A stretch of 64,000 bases of DNA from NCBI GenBank assembly GCA_030268105.1, contig BSDZ01000103.1, forward strand, positions 310,001-374,000, in the 5' to 3' direction. Of this stretch, positions 1 to 11,599 are shown piece after piece (the stretch's first letter is position 1; the number at the start of each line of letters is the position of its first letter). Below the pieces are notes generated by a model. The model saw only the letters and a program-made list of their open reading frames with translations, was not told where the DNA came from and searched no databases. Made by a program: the position numbers and the translations under genes. The stretch is from Volvox africanus (Eukaryota; Chlorophyta; Chlorophyceae; Chlamydomonadales; Volvocaceae).

Positions 1-673
1 CTCATTTTTTTCTCTCTTCATGTTAACGCAACTCCAGGATTTCCCAGTGCGTCTCATCCTTCGCATCATATGCAGGAAATACACATGCACTAGCAAAAAC
101 CGTCGTGTTTTCTCCTGCCCTTTCTCCGGCCATGTATCCCTGTCAACTCGTTTAACTCACTCAGTTTGGTATTTCACTCCTACCTTATATCCATTCAGGC
201 AATGCTGCTCGCACACGACCACGGCCCCGCCTCCCGCCATTCTCTGTGCGGCCCCTTCTACCGGAGAAGTCGCGCCTTCTATCGGGGCCTGAGGGAGATC
301 CGTGAGGCTCGGAAGGAGGAAGGGGAGGAGCCGGGGGAGGGCGGAGCCGCGCAGGGCAAGGCCCGTAAACGGAGTGATTTCTACCGGTGGGGCTGCCGGC
401 GCGTTGGCAACGGCGGTTGGGTTGGGGAAGGGGGGCAAGAGGGGCGGTGGGGAAGGGCCAGAGATGGGTTTAGGTGTTAGGGGTGAGGCTGGGAAGTGTG
501 GGGCTGGCGGTGTGGGCGGTGGGGAATAGGGGAGTCATTTTGCCGCTATCTATCGCTAGCCCGCTGCGGTCCCAGGAACGGGGACCTGCAATAGCCCGAG
601 GTGACAAGGAGGGTAGCGGATAGATACTCGCTGAGCAGCGCAGCTCCTGACGCCTCACCTCTTCACTTCGGAT
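1..673. other. No recognisable gene
   Basis: This opening stretch has overlapping open frames on both strands, but they are purine-rich low complexity (about 300-530) and I see no family motif or convincing splice pattern. Part of it may be upstream sequence of the unassigned (+) gene that follows. Confidence 0.4.
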
Positions 674-3600
674 GTGCGTCTTTCTCCGAGCTTCCACCAC
701 CTTTCCTGTCTACTCGCCTGCTTCCCCGACCTCCGCACCCCTAGGTTCGCTTCCATGGTCGTCACCCTTAGCAGCGGCTGCATAGAAGGCTGGGCCCGGG
801 GCTGCTGCTCCGCCTTCATCTGCTCAGGGTACCGCCCCTCCTGCCCGTTCACGTCCGACAACTGCACCCGCGCGGAACGAACGAATAAAGGTGGCAAGGT
901 GGGATACCGCCACGTGTACATGCACCAGAACGGCATGTATGATGTCCGCTATGAGAATCAGGTGCTGGGGGCGGACGGTGCGTCGCGGCCCGTGGCGCTT
1001 CTGCGGTATGTGGGATCCACCCACAGGTGAGGGGTCGGCCCTGAGGGTGGAGGACCGGATGGTGCGGACGGTGCGGGTGGGGTTGCGGGTGCAGGTACGG
1101 GGTAAGGGTAAAACACAGTAAAATGATCGTAGCCAAATAGGCAGGTATGTAGTACGGGGATCCTGAGGAATACGTGGATTTCCCATTCTTCCGTAGCGCA
1201 GTATCGTTCCTCCGCTTACTCCGTCCCGATTCGGTTCCATTCTTTTTGTGACATTTTGTGTGGTTTGGATTGTTTCCGCCGTACAGATCCGCGGAGATGT
1301 GGAACATCACCCACGAGTACCCCCCGGACGCGCACCGACATACCAGGGAGCGAACCTTAGAGGTGTGTGTATGTATGTATGTATGTATGTATGTATGTAT
1401 GTATGTATGTATGTATGTATGTATGTATGTATGTATGTATGTATGTATGTATGTATTTATGGGTGTTACACTGTGGGCGACTCGCCCTTCAAAGACGAGC
1501 ACCGGGGGTCCTGACCGGACCGAGCCACAGCGCAGGGGAAGAACACGTGGCTTTGTCTGTCTGTCCTGGCACGTGCTACCCCTCTCACTAGGGCCAGCGA
1601 GCCCTCAGAGGCTCTCGCCTGGCCACTCACAGAGCACTCAGGGCCACCAAGAAACCACAGAAAGGCCCAACAGAAAACGGGGGACACCTAGCTGCTCAAG
1701 GGACGGGGAAACCTCTCCTCTAACCCGAAACTGACCTGGCAAGAGCCTGACAGACACACACAGATCCCTTCAGAGGAGAAACACCAGCAGGAAAGCACAC
1801 CCTTACACAGCCAAGCCGGAAGAACCCAACAAGAGGCGGAGGGGGGGATGACAAGCCGAACTGGCGCCCCCCTAGAAAGCCTTCCGGCCCCACCCAAAGC
1901 TGGCCCCGCAGACACCTGAACTGCACCAAAAGGAAAGACCTCTCTCGCTGACCCCCCCTAAAACCCTAAGGACCCGAAGCCTGGACACAGGAACCTCTAG
2001 CCACGAAACCCTCTCCCTTCCCCTCAAGAACTAGACCGCCCTCTCCTTGTCTCTACCTCCCTGACTCTCTCCCTTTCCTCCCACAGAACCTCCTCCTCAA
2101 AACTCCTGCCCTAAAGCCCCTGCTCTGTTCTTGCTGCTCCATGGTCGGTGATGTCAACCGGAACTGCACACCGCATTTGCGTGCCAACTATGGCTAGGAT
2201 GGGATGTTGTGGTCCCACTTGATCTCAGCCATAGTGAGGTATTCCCAACGCTGCAAAAGAATGCAAGCGTGCGTATGTACATATGTGTGTATGTATGTAT
2301 GTGTGTTCGTTTCTCGGTCTGCCTCCGTCTCTGTTGCTCGTGTCTTACGTTGCAGCTTTTAAATTTGGAATCCAGATTCTGAGTCAAATCCTCGAGCGGT
2401 ACGACTTCACCTTAAGGCGACGAGGCTACTTTAAAAGCTGTTGCGCGTCCCTCCTGGTGCGGCGGGAGGCGATTGCCAGGTGGCCCGTCGAGCTGTACAG
2501 GTGGGCCTGATGACCCTAATGCCGCTGTGAAGATGTGAGAGTGTGAGTGTGAGAGAGTGAGGTCTGGAGGTGCGTTCGGGGGGAAGGGAAAACTCGCAGG
2601 TGCGCAGGGACGGAGTCAGAGACAGCCATTCGAATTACAGGGCCAAGATGAGGGAAGCAAAACGCCTTGTGCATTTCGGCAGGGGTTATATCCCCAACAG
2701 CCCAACAGCTTGACCAAACCAAGCGCACACGCACACGCACACGCAGGCTAGGCGCATTTCACTGCATGGTGGGCAAAGGACGAACGGGAGAAGATAATTA
2801 AAAGTTAAACGCGGAATTGATGCGGATGATCCGGTAGCATCTGATACCCTCAGTCTGGTTTTCTCTAGTTGTCCCTCCTCCTTGGTTGCCACGCCTCCCT
2901 AATAGTTCAGGCCCAAGGCACGTAGTCCTTACCTTCGGACCCGTAGTTCCGACAGGGTAGGTATGACACCCCTGCGCAGGGACTTGCTGGCCTACTCCAT
3001 GGACCCTGCTATGGACTACGAAGCCACAAAGGTAAAGGGGCAGGGGTAGAGGGGTAGGGCGGTGCTTCAGTACGCGATACGTAGTCGTGGTGTAGTGTCC
3101 TGTTCTGAGCGCCTCTAAACACCAAGCCCCCGACCCTCCTTCCCCCGGGAACATAGGCGCGTCTGCGGTCGCATCCCCCATCTCTCCCTCACTCCGCCAT
3201 CCCCTGTTGACCACCCGACTCAAGGATGGGACGTCGAGCCACGACAAGCTGCGCAGAATTGGTGTCGGCGCCTTCCATCTGCCAGCCACCCCTGCGCACT
3301 GATTCCCCGTCCCGATGACAGGCGGTCTCCGGACCTGGCTGGTCTCTGTGGCTGGACAGGAATTACACACCGCATGATATCATGACGTACACGCGGGTAG
3401 GTACACTTGTACGGCTTGTGTAGTACGACAATTAAACCTATGGGCTTTTTGCCGCACCTTCCTTGCCGACTTTACCCAGCTCCGCCGCATCGTCCTCTCC
3501 TTTCCCCTCGCCCGCGCCTTGTCTTCAGCCGCCTTGAAGGAAAGCCGGAGGTTTCCAACTCGCGCCGTGTTTGGCAGATGGCCACATTTGTTTGCTTTGG

Positions 3601-3741
3601 ATAGTGCATTGGTAGCTGTATTTTTCCGCCTCCCTGACCGCCTCTGTGGTTGTTTTCCGGCCGCTCAACCCGCAGATCGACTACCACCTCAAACACATGC
3701 AGGGTTGTCCAGCCCAGTTTACGCCGCATATGCAGGCCCTG
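674..3741 (+). CDS. Unassigned multi-exon protein gene (partial model)
   Basis: I do not recognise the protein. Visible exons are: A, ending at 1026 (open from 674; contains VGYRHVYM and YDVRYENQVLG); B 1287-1362 (MWNITHEYPPDAH); C 2356-2500 (FKFGIQILSQILERYDF); D 2980-3031 (DLLAYSMDPAMDYEATK); E 3676-3741 (IDYHLKHMQGCPAQF). Each has an AG before it and GT after it. A to B and C to D to E join in phase. B ends in phase 0 while C needs phase 1, so one small exon or another junction is missing between 1363 and 2355. The true start and the 3' exons after 3741 were not found. The peptides look globular and non-repetitive with a basic stretch in exon C. No signal peptide or membrane segment is evident. 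Confidence 0.45.
1369..1456 (+). repeat. (GTAT)n microsatellite
   Basis: About 22 nearly perfect GTAT units lie directly after the splice donor of exon B of the unassigned gene, so the tract probably sits at the 5' end of its intron. A shorter, less perfect tract of the same motif is at 2272-2306. Confidence 0.95.
1458..2271. other. A/C-rich segment between two GTAT tracts
   Basis: The + strand here is markedly rich in C and A, unlike its neighbours, and lies exactly between the two GTAT tracts inside the presumed intron. I find no coding motif. It may be an inserted non-autonomous element or simply intron sequence; nothing decides between these by eye. Confidence 0.3.
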
Positions 3742-5339
3742 GTACGTGGTATGCGATCTCACGTGGAGGTCACACCGAAGCCGGAAACAGGGTCGGAGTA
3801 GGGCAGGAGAAGGGAAGAGATAAGGAAGTCCCGAATGAAGCGCCCTCACTCCGGGTGCAAGAACCCAGGACCGGCTGACTGTGGGGCGACTGCAGGGGCT
3901 TAGGGAGCAGAGGGACAAAGGATGGGGAGGGCAGCAAGAGGGAGGAAGGGGGGAAAGCGAAAACATGAATGCCAAGGTTGTGCAAATCTAGCCGAAAGCA
4001 AAAGTAGGTTGCACTGCATCCAGAGCACTAATATTTATATAGTATATTATCAATTTCTGCGGAAGACAATAATAATCCTTTACTCATGAAAGCCGATTAG
4101 TCTCTTGAAAGTAGTGGGACCTGCTTCTACGGGCGGTGCCTGACTGGGGGGAGGAAGGGGGTACTGCTGTGTGCGTATGGGAAGAGGGACGAAGACATGG
4201 TGGTGGTGATGCTTGTTGTGGAGTAACCGGTCAGGGATTGATGAGTAGCGGTTAGGGCGGGTTGGTGTATGCTGGGAGTCGCTTAACCATGACGGTAAAA
4301 GCAATATTGGAGAAGAAACAATTGCCAATTGACTAACATTGGTCACGTGATTATTACGTTGAGGAACGCAATGAACAAGCCAGCAATGACCTTGGGACTG
4401 TGTCTTATTAGGGGGACCTTTCTTTTGCCAATTGCGATAAGCAGCACTTGACCGGAGGTTTAAATATATAAACTACCGTATGTCGTGGGCGAACATGGGG
4501 ACACTTTAGAGGACAATATATACTCCGCTGTCCAGGACTATACGTATGTCTGTATAGTTATATGTGTGTATATGCGCGCGTATGAATACACTGAACTCCT
4601 GTTGTTTGATGTCTGGTGAATGGCCACGTGTTTTGTATTGTTCTTGTTGTAGAATTTTAGCCCTGGGATGTACGATGATCATGACCATGATGGATAGGCT
4701 TAGAGCAGAGCAGAACAAATGGGAGGCACGACTCGGAAGCGGCGGAAGAGTGCCCACTAGCAGGGGGTGGGAGCTGCTGCTGCTATGTCACGACATAATA
4801 TTGCATACCTTTCCTCAAAATCAAAGCATCGCGCATGTGTGAAACGAACGCTACTGTTGCCTGCTGTTGCTGCCAAGTGGACTGAATCCACCAGTGCTCT
4901 ACCTGCATTCTATTTCTGCCTACTCTTCCTGCCTCTCTGCTCTAAAGACGATACAAAAGACGGTTGCGGTTTACTCCCGGTATAACCCCTGGTTGCTGCT
5001 CTCAGCTCCGATCTGTTTTCCTTTCGACGCTGTGTTTCCTGTATGAGCAAAGGACAAAATATGCGCCCGATCCGTGTACAGCCACGCAATTTTCGGATTC
5101 GGCGCGAGACAACTGAAGACCCGCATGCTGGCCTCTACCCCAGCGCCCAGGCATAAAGCTCCTCGGCCTGTCAGCTACGGAGCAACGTCCACACCATACA
5201 CTCTACAGCAAACAAAATGCCACTCTCCAAAATGTTCTGGTATTTTCGGCACTCAAGCGATGCACTCAAAAGTAGATAGGTAAAGGCAGATGACGGAGGA
5301 TGTGCACCGCCTCTCTACACGCATACGTATGCCATTTAC
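3742..5339. other. No recognisable gene
   Basis: Sequence after the last visible exon of the upstream (+) gene. Small open frames occur but none shows a known motif or a phased exon chain. Further 3' exons of the upstream gene may be hidden in the first part. Confidence 0.35.
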
Positions 5340-5800
5340 CAGAGTGGAAGTCCTGCTGGCAGCTGGCACTGCACCGCCTCTCCAAAAACGACAACCAAGT
5401 CTGCGCCCAGACTTTCCCTGTAGTCTCCACAATACGAGCTGTCTTTCCCTTTCCACATCTCTTCATGTTCCGCTACTGTGTCTCTCTTTCGCGCACGCGT
5501 GCCACGCATACTTCGTCAAAATAATCTCCAAACGTTGCTTGACTGACATCCACCGGAGATTTAGTTGCGCTCTCGGGCACCTCTATCTCAAATCGAAACA
5601 AATCCTGAACAGTCCTGGTTCCATCGCTGTTAAGCACCGCAGTAGGGCCGAACCCTGAGGAGGTTGTGAGAGGGGTGGTAGTCCTACCTGGCCTGCAAAC
5701 TGCACACTTTGGGTCAACCTCACGCAGGTTCCCCCGACAAATCGAACAAATCGCAGCCTTTATCGCGAGTGTTTGCTTTCCTTTGCGGAATTCGCTCCGT
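5340..5800 (-). CDS. Unassigned protein with paired cysteines (partial)
   Basis: Three exons join in phase on the minus strand. The first runs from about 5800 down to the donor near 5691 and carries ICSICRGN followed by DPKCAVCRPG, two CxxC-like pairs that could bind zinc. The second is 5654-5512 (GFGPTAVLNSDG through FGDYFDE). The third is 5400-5340 (TWLSFLERRCSASCQQDF). All have AG/GT borders. I do not recognise the family. The 5' end and later exons are not resolved. The preserved reading phase across two introns is the main reason to call it real. Confidence 0.4.
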
Positions 5801-6386
5801 GCCAGTAATCGATATTGGTGTGCAGATGGTAATCCTGCAAACCTTCGCAACCCCTCGCAGGGCCATCTCATGTTTGCATCAAACCAATGCATCTAGAGCA
5901 TTGAAGCATCCGTCCCTCTGGCTCTGCCCAGCTCCGCCACCAGCATTTTCACGACACCTCCTCCAGCTCCCGGCAGGACGCTTCAAGACATGGAGAGCAC
6001 GTCAGACCTAACTAACAAGCCGCCGCCCCTCCAGCATTTCCTGCCTGCCATTGCCCTTGAGGTTATCATACCGGGAGCGGCTGCACTACTCCGCTCCCAA
6101 CCATTTGCGTCCGCCAGGCTGTTCATTTCTTCGCCTGCACCCGCACTCATCGCTCCTTAACTCGCACAGCACGTCTACATACCTGCACAACTGACATTCA
6201 CTCGCACGTTTATATGTCCTTCACGGATTTTCCTCGCAGTCTTCCTTCCCTTCCTCCCTTCCCTAATCCAGCCTTCCTCTGGCCGACAATCTGCTTGTCC
6301 GTCCATCCGTCTCGCCCGGCCCCGTCGCGACCTGCAAGCGTCCACGTGCTTGTACTCGTGCACTCTGCGCGGCACTGTGTGGCTCA

Positions 6387-7681
6387 TCATGCCTGGTCCC
6401 GCAGCTCCTTGATGCATTGCCCGATGGTGGCATACACTTTCGCCTTTATGGCCGCATCCGCCACTACCGCCCTCAGCTTGGTCTGGGAAATGAAGGGACA
6501 GTAACCGAGTTAAAAAACACGGCGAGAAGAGGACAAGGAAACGGGTCGGGAACCTGGGGTTGAGGCTGCGGCGGTAATGACGCGGTGATCATTTTACATG
6601 GTGAGGAGCTGAGGACCCCAAATAAGCAAACAGGAGCCAAAGTGATTACTCTGGCAGAGGCGCCCTTGCGACGCGCAAGCACAATCACCAGTAACCTCGC
6701 AAATGACAAACTATATTTCTCACGCCGTACCTGCGCTGCTCCGCTTCCCTCCACCGTCACTGAGTACACATAATCTTCTTCATCCCCCGTGGAGTGAACC
6801 TCCTCGATTCGAATGTCGCCCTTCACCTGACAAGAGGTTGGGTAGTGTGTGTGTGTGTGTATGTGTGGAAAAGAAAGAGAGAGATGAAGAAGATAAATAA
6901 ATAGATTCGTGATTTCGATAGCCCAGAGTTCCATTGGTATGGCCTGATATGACCACTGCCATCGCGGACCTTATGATGGTAGGGGGTGGTTAGTCTGCAT
7001 GATCGATCATGCTCCTCAACAGGTTGGTTGATTAGAACGTCTACGACGAGTTGAATTGCGCTGGAGCTCCGCCTGTTCCCACTGCAGCAGGGGTGCCCTT
7101 CATTGCTTTTCCAAAGGGCTAACTCACCACCGTCGTGCTTCCAGCAACCATGCCCTCCCAGGCCAGAGCGACTGACAGATCGAACACCGCAAAACGTTTG
7201 TTGCCTTTCCGCGTTGTAATAGAGGCCTGCGGGAAGGGAAGAAGGACAGGAAGACAGCAATTGTAGTTCAAGTCCGACCCCTTGACTGTGCCGCAGTCTA
7301 GCCCCACATAGACTGCCCCATGAAATCTAACATGGCAAGACCCACGCTTTCAAGATTTTATTACGCACATCGCCTGTAAGCTCCTTTAGCCGCTCCACTT
7401 TGAGCTTTTGGGGCTCGCCTTCAGCGGCATCCTCAAGCTCGTGTAGAATCAGGTCAGAGAACAGCTCCGCCAAGCGTGCCTTTGTCCACTCCTTCCGATC
7501 CTTTTCCTCCCAATGCCATCTGTGCAACATTACAGTCATTGTGACGTGAGTTGCCGCCGTGTGCATGGTTTGCTTGGTAGGGACTGCAACGAGATTGTGT
7601 GATGACACACCCGTTGACATTTTTTCCATCATCTCGATGTTCCACGAGCCACCGTGGGTCTCCCTCGCCCCACTTGGCCAT
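6387..7681 (-). CDS. AHA1: Aha1-type Hsp90 co-chaperone, N-terminal domain only
   Basis: Predicted 170-residue protein resembling the N-terminal domain of Aha1, which binds the Hsp90 middle domain and stimulates its ATPase in the cytosol. Exons: 7681-7611, 7519-7369, 7226-7128, 6826-6731, 6482-6387, all with GT-AG borders and correct phase; ATG at 7681, TGA at 6389-6387. It opens with MAKWGEGDPRWLVEHRDD, the family start, and then has NVNGWHWEEKD, matching the conserved NxNxWHWxE motif. A basic ITTRKGNKR segment follows (usually RKGK in the family), then a beta-rich stretch and a closing helix. Full-length Aha1 is about twice this length, with a C-terminal AHSA1 domain that is absent here. 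N-domain-only forms (Hch1-like) are known. The short intron between exons 4 and 5 could hide another small exon. Confidence 0.88.
6842..6868 (+). repeat. Short (GT)n tract in AHA1 intron 3
   Basis: A run of GT dinucleotides just upstream (in gene orientation) of the fourth AHA1 exon; intronic microsatellite. Confidence 0.8.
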
Positions 7682-9276
7682 GCAGTCCCTATAAACGAAA
7701 CAATTAACAGATGGCACAGAAAAAATATACACTGTATGTCTGTAGATTGATACTTTGCAGAAGCAGCTGCTGCAACAAGTAAGAAGACAATAGAAAGCCA
7801 GACCGACGGCAGTGTCGTTATAGTGCAAGCAGATAGAAATGAGATGATGGTCAGTTAAACATGTAAAATGCCGCACAATATTTTCAGGTAGATGTCAAAA
7901 CTGGTGGCGATTTCGGATTTGGCTTCTTTCCAGAAACTCGTACGCGGTACGATTAGCCTTCCAAACAAGTCCAAAATCACAGGTCAATCCATAAGTCTTG
8001 GGGACTTCAGTGTCTTAAATTAACCAAGTATTACGCTTGCAACAACTTCAATATGAGTAGAAACCGCCCACTATACCGAGGTGAATCAGAGAGTCCGGAA
8101 TCGGACTAGGTAACAACGACAGCGAGGGTTTAGCGAGGAAGTCGACGAACAGATATTATTGAGATGGTGCGTAATAAAGGCTTGTTTTGTGACCCCAGGG
8201 CTTTGATAAATCAACCCTCCAGAGTGTTTCCCCTCTCTTCTCCATGAGAAGGCATCCAGACTTCCAGTTCACTCCTCACCGAAGCATGGTCTGGATGCGA
8301 ATGATTCCGGTGTCATCCTTGTTCCGGCCCGGATCGGAGTTATAGTCTAGTAATTTTTTGCTTTGCCATATGAAAGGAGGTGAAGCTCCGAGGCTTGGAG
8401 GGTGTTTCCAATGAACAATAAGTTTTGAAATGCATTTTAATACAACTTTTGTAAAAGTATGCTTTAGCTGCGTGAAGTGTGTGCTTCCTAGCAATTTCGT
8501 TATAGCTGGTTATGGAGCATTACTCGTCCACGTTCCCAGCTTCCCAGTTCCAATGTACTTGTCTCCTTTGTACTATTTCCACTCCTGTTTGCATTCTTCA
8601 TGGATTCTACCTATTAGAATATGCGCTTATGCGGCGTCCAGCTGACAGCAAAATCGCTACGGCGTCCCGCCAGTAATGAGATCTCTTTGCGGTATCATGT
8701 AATTAGGAGCCATTCTGTTAATAGTACTGATTATAAATCCTAAGCTTTTATAGCCTGACACTACTTTATTGCATGAGAGCTTAAACACAGGCCACCACTG
8801 CTGTTTTGCGTGTCTAATGTGTCGTGGTTGAGGATTTACGTCGTACGGAAGCCTGACTGCGTGGGAGTGTAAATTTTTGGTAAGATTTCCTGGACGAGAC
8901 TAATTTTGCTACTTCGGTTCGATGTTTGGACGAGCAATTGTGCTCGTAGGCTTGGTTCAGGTCGTTGGATCAGGTAGCAACTATCCCTGGACTGCTTGTC
9001 ATTTGCAGAACTAATCTCTTTCGGAATCTGAGACTGTCGTCTTGCAAGTATGTCATTCGTCATTAAAGGGCTTCATATTTTAATCAGTACTGATTACTTG
9101 TCTCGTGAGGTTCTATATATGGCGATTCCAGCTAATTCTTTTTGGTTGGACACGCATGACAAGCAACCGATCTGGAATCAATCATTCAAGGGAAGGTCAA
9201 CCTGACGTTAACAAATAGTCACATGGTGTTGCCATGCGCCAATCTCAGCAGCCTGCCTATGTTCATGGATGGCTCA
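7682..9276. other. No recognisable gene
   Basis: Upstream of AHA1 on its strand, so its promoter should lie in the first few hundred bases, but I see no clear core element. The rest contains only short open frames without family motifs or phased exons. Confidence 0.4.
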
Positions 9277-9430
9277 TTACTGCAGCCCTTTGCGGCCTCG
9301 CTGATACATTTTAGTAACGTCTGCCTCTTTGGCTACCAGCAACCCGTTGTAGCCGAAGCCCAGTAGCAGAAGCTGGTCGTTAGTGGATCGTTGTACATTG
9401 GTAGCGGCTGTGGCATCTGTGACGGCATGC
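9277..9430 (-). CDS. Possible terminal exon of an unassigned protein
   Basis: After a good pyrimidine-rich acceptor (TTTCCCTCGCAG) the minus strand is open for 51 codons to TAA at 9279-9277. The peptide includes NDQLLLLGFGYNGLLVAKE and ends KMYQRGRKGLQ, which looks like a helix with a basic tail. No family recognised. Immediately upstream on the same strand, an open segment from about 9650 to 9498 encodes LIARYLYPSGACNRPVL and LALFFDLLHGRF; it may be a neighbouring exon, but the phase with this exon does not match and no clear acceptor is visible for it. Confidence 0.3.
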
Positions 9431-10891
9431 CTGCGAGGGAAACTGACACCAGCTCTTTCCACTGACGCCATCTCAAATAGCAATCCTCCTTGACTTCACG
9501 GAGGTCTTAATCCGCACACATACTTGGTGAAACGGCCATGCAGCAGGTCGAAAAAGAGGGCAAGCACCGGCCGATTACAGGCACCGCTCGGGTACAGGTA
9601 CCGGGCAATCAGCAGGGCAGCATGTAGATCGGTTTCAGAGCCAGTAGTAGAGCATCACTCTCACGCTCGTTGCATTATTTATTAGGACTCTAACTTACTG
9701 AGGACAACATGCGTAGGTTTCTCCGAGTGAGGAGGCAGTTTCTTGGACGATAGTACGGTAAGTCGTACTTTATGTTTACTTAAGGAGTGAGTTGGGACCC
9801 TATATGTGGCCATTCGCCGTGTTGTGACACAGTATCACGTTCGTCTGCCTTTACCCCGGCCGGTCATTAGCTGCCTACTTCCAAGCCTCTGGTCTAAATT
9901 AGGGGAGGTCGGGGCCCCTCGGTCCTAAAGCTGGAGGAAGGTGATTGAGTTGACGCCTAGGTCCAAGCCCGCTGTAGAGTATTCAGCAATGGGTCGATAT
10001 ATTGAATCACCTCAGGAGCACGCTTGGGTTCACCTATACCAAATTTGTTGATGGAGTTTTATTCGGTAATCGATATAAACAAAAGCACAATATGTACGGT
10101 ATTAACTGCTACTTCAGCACGTTTCCTGCCGCCTTGATTCTCACTTTTTCACAGCTGAGGAATAAAGTCGGAAAAAGAAGAAAGAGGAATAATGAGGCAG
10201 CGTGCCAGGATCCCTTCCGGACCTGTGGCAGCTGCGCTGAGGGGAGAATACCCATGGGGAGACACTCTACCTAAAGGCTGGCAGAAAACAGGATTGTGGG
10301 CTTCCCCATCGTGGCTGCCTGGCGCGCATGTGCTCGTGAGGGATGATTACCTGTTGTGATGTTGTAGTCCTGACTGCCTAGGGGCTTGGCTGGAAAGCTT
10401 GGGGTGTGGAATAAACGCACTAGCCTATCGCCTGCGGGACCTGTGGCCATTGCATTTCAAGCAACTGCGGTCTTCTTTGTAACCCGCATCTCATTCGTTC
10501 TTATGGTGTATCGCGCCTCAGACCTGATGTACCTGATGTACCACAGACCTCCTGTGCTGTCCAGCACTGCCCACCTTGTCCTTTCCTTGATGCATTCGAC
10601 GATGATCGGGAGAATGTGATATAAGAATTTTAGCTTTTTTACTTGGCGTCGTTCCCTGCCCTGGGCAGGGCATGCCCCTGGGTGTGGAAACTTTGGATTG
10701 CCTGTACGGCACTTGATTGACTTCGTTGTTGGTCCCCCGTGTGATATGAAATCCTAACCGAATGGCAATGAGGCCTTCAGATGAGTCATAATGATACATA
10801 CGTGTTTCATAAGCCCGAAGCAACGCTGAGGTAATGTCTGGTCAGCGATCCAAATAACATAACCTAACTAAACCTGCCAATCGCTTCCCAG

Positions 10892-10964
10892 TTCCGACAC
10901 GCAGAGGACATTCAGACATTGGATAGGCATGTTGAATATTCTATGCATCTTTGCCGTCGCTGTG
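10892..10964 (+). CDS. Orphan exon-like segment
   Basis: A 73-nt open segment preceded by CGCTTCCCAG and followed by GTGAGT encodes FRHAEDIQTLDRH and ends in HLCRRCG. Both splice signals are strong and the peptide is not low complexity, but I could not find partner exons. The surrounding 9.7-11.5 kb otherwise shows nothing recognisable. Confidence 0.3.
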
Positions 10965-11599
10965 GTGAGTCCACGCCTAGTGTTGGCCACTGCGGCGGCG
11001 GCAGTCCGTGTATTAGTAGCTGATCTGGCAGATTGGGGCTGGACAGCTAGTGGGAACAGCAGTCGGACACTTGTGTACGCACACCAGACTTCTGAGGGCT
11101 ACCCATTTCTTAGGACGGGGCAGGACAGGAGGCTACGAAAAGGTACGGGCTTGTATATGAATCAGGGCAGGGTCGTCTTGAGTCAAAACGTGAGGGCCAT
11201 GCTGCGGAACCAAATCAAGATGGGACCCCTCAAATATTTTTAAAATTCAATTATATAAGTCGGGAGGGTCTTACTGCACTATCTTGTACCAAACTGCACT
11301 ATCTTGTTCCCAGCATGGTTATGCTGGGAACGCCTGCACAGTATGCAGATGAGGACAGACCGAAAGAACTAGGCAATATGTTATCTATTCTAAAATCCAT
11401 GTATCACATATTTACATTATGGGTCAATTGCGCAATTGACGCAGCCCTGTGTAGCCATTCGTACTGCAGACCCGCAATCGTGTGGCTGATGTATGACAAT
11501 GCCTCATTAGCCGGAATACATATGTGTAAGGATAGCTTAGGCATACCTATCGCGACCAAATAATACGCTTGCGCTTAAGGTAGAACTTACACGCAAACC

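Noticed and set aside
849..1734. Frames rich in Tyr-Val-Cys-Met or Ile-His-Thr repeats
   Set aside because: They are translations of the GTAT microsatellite.
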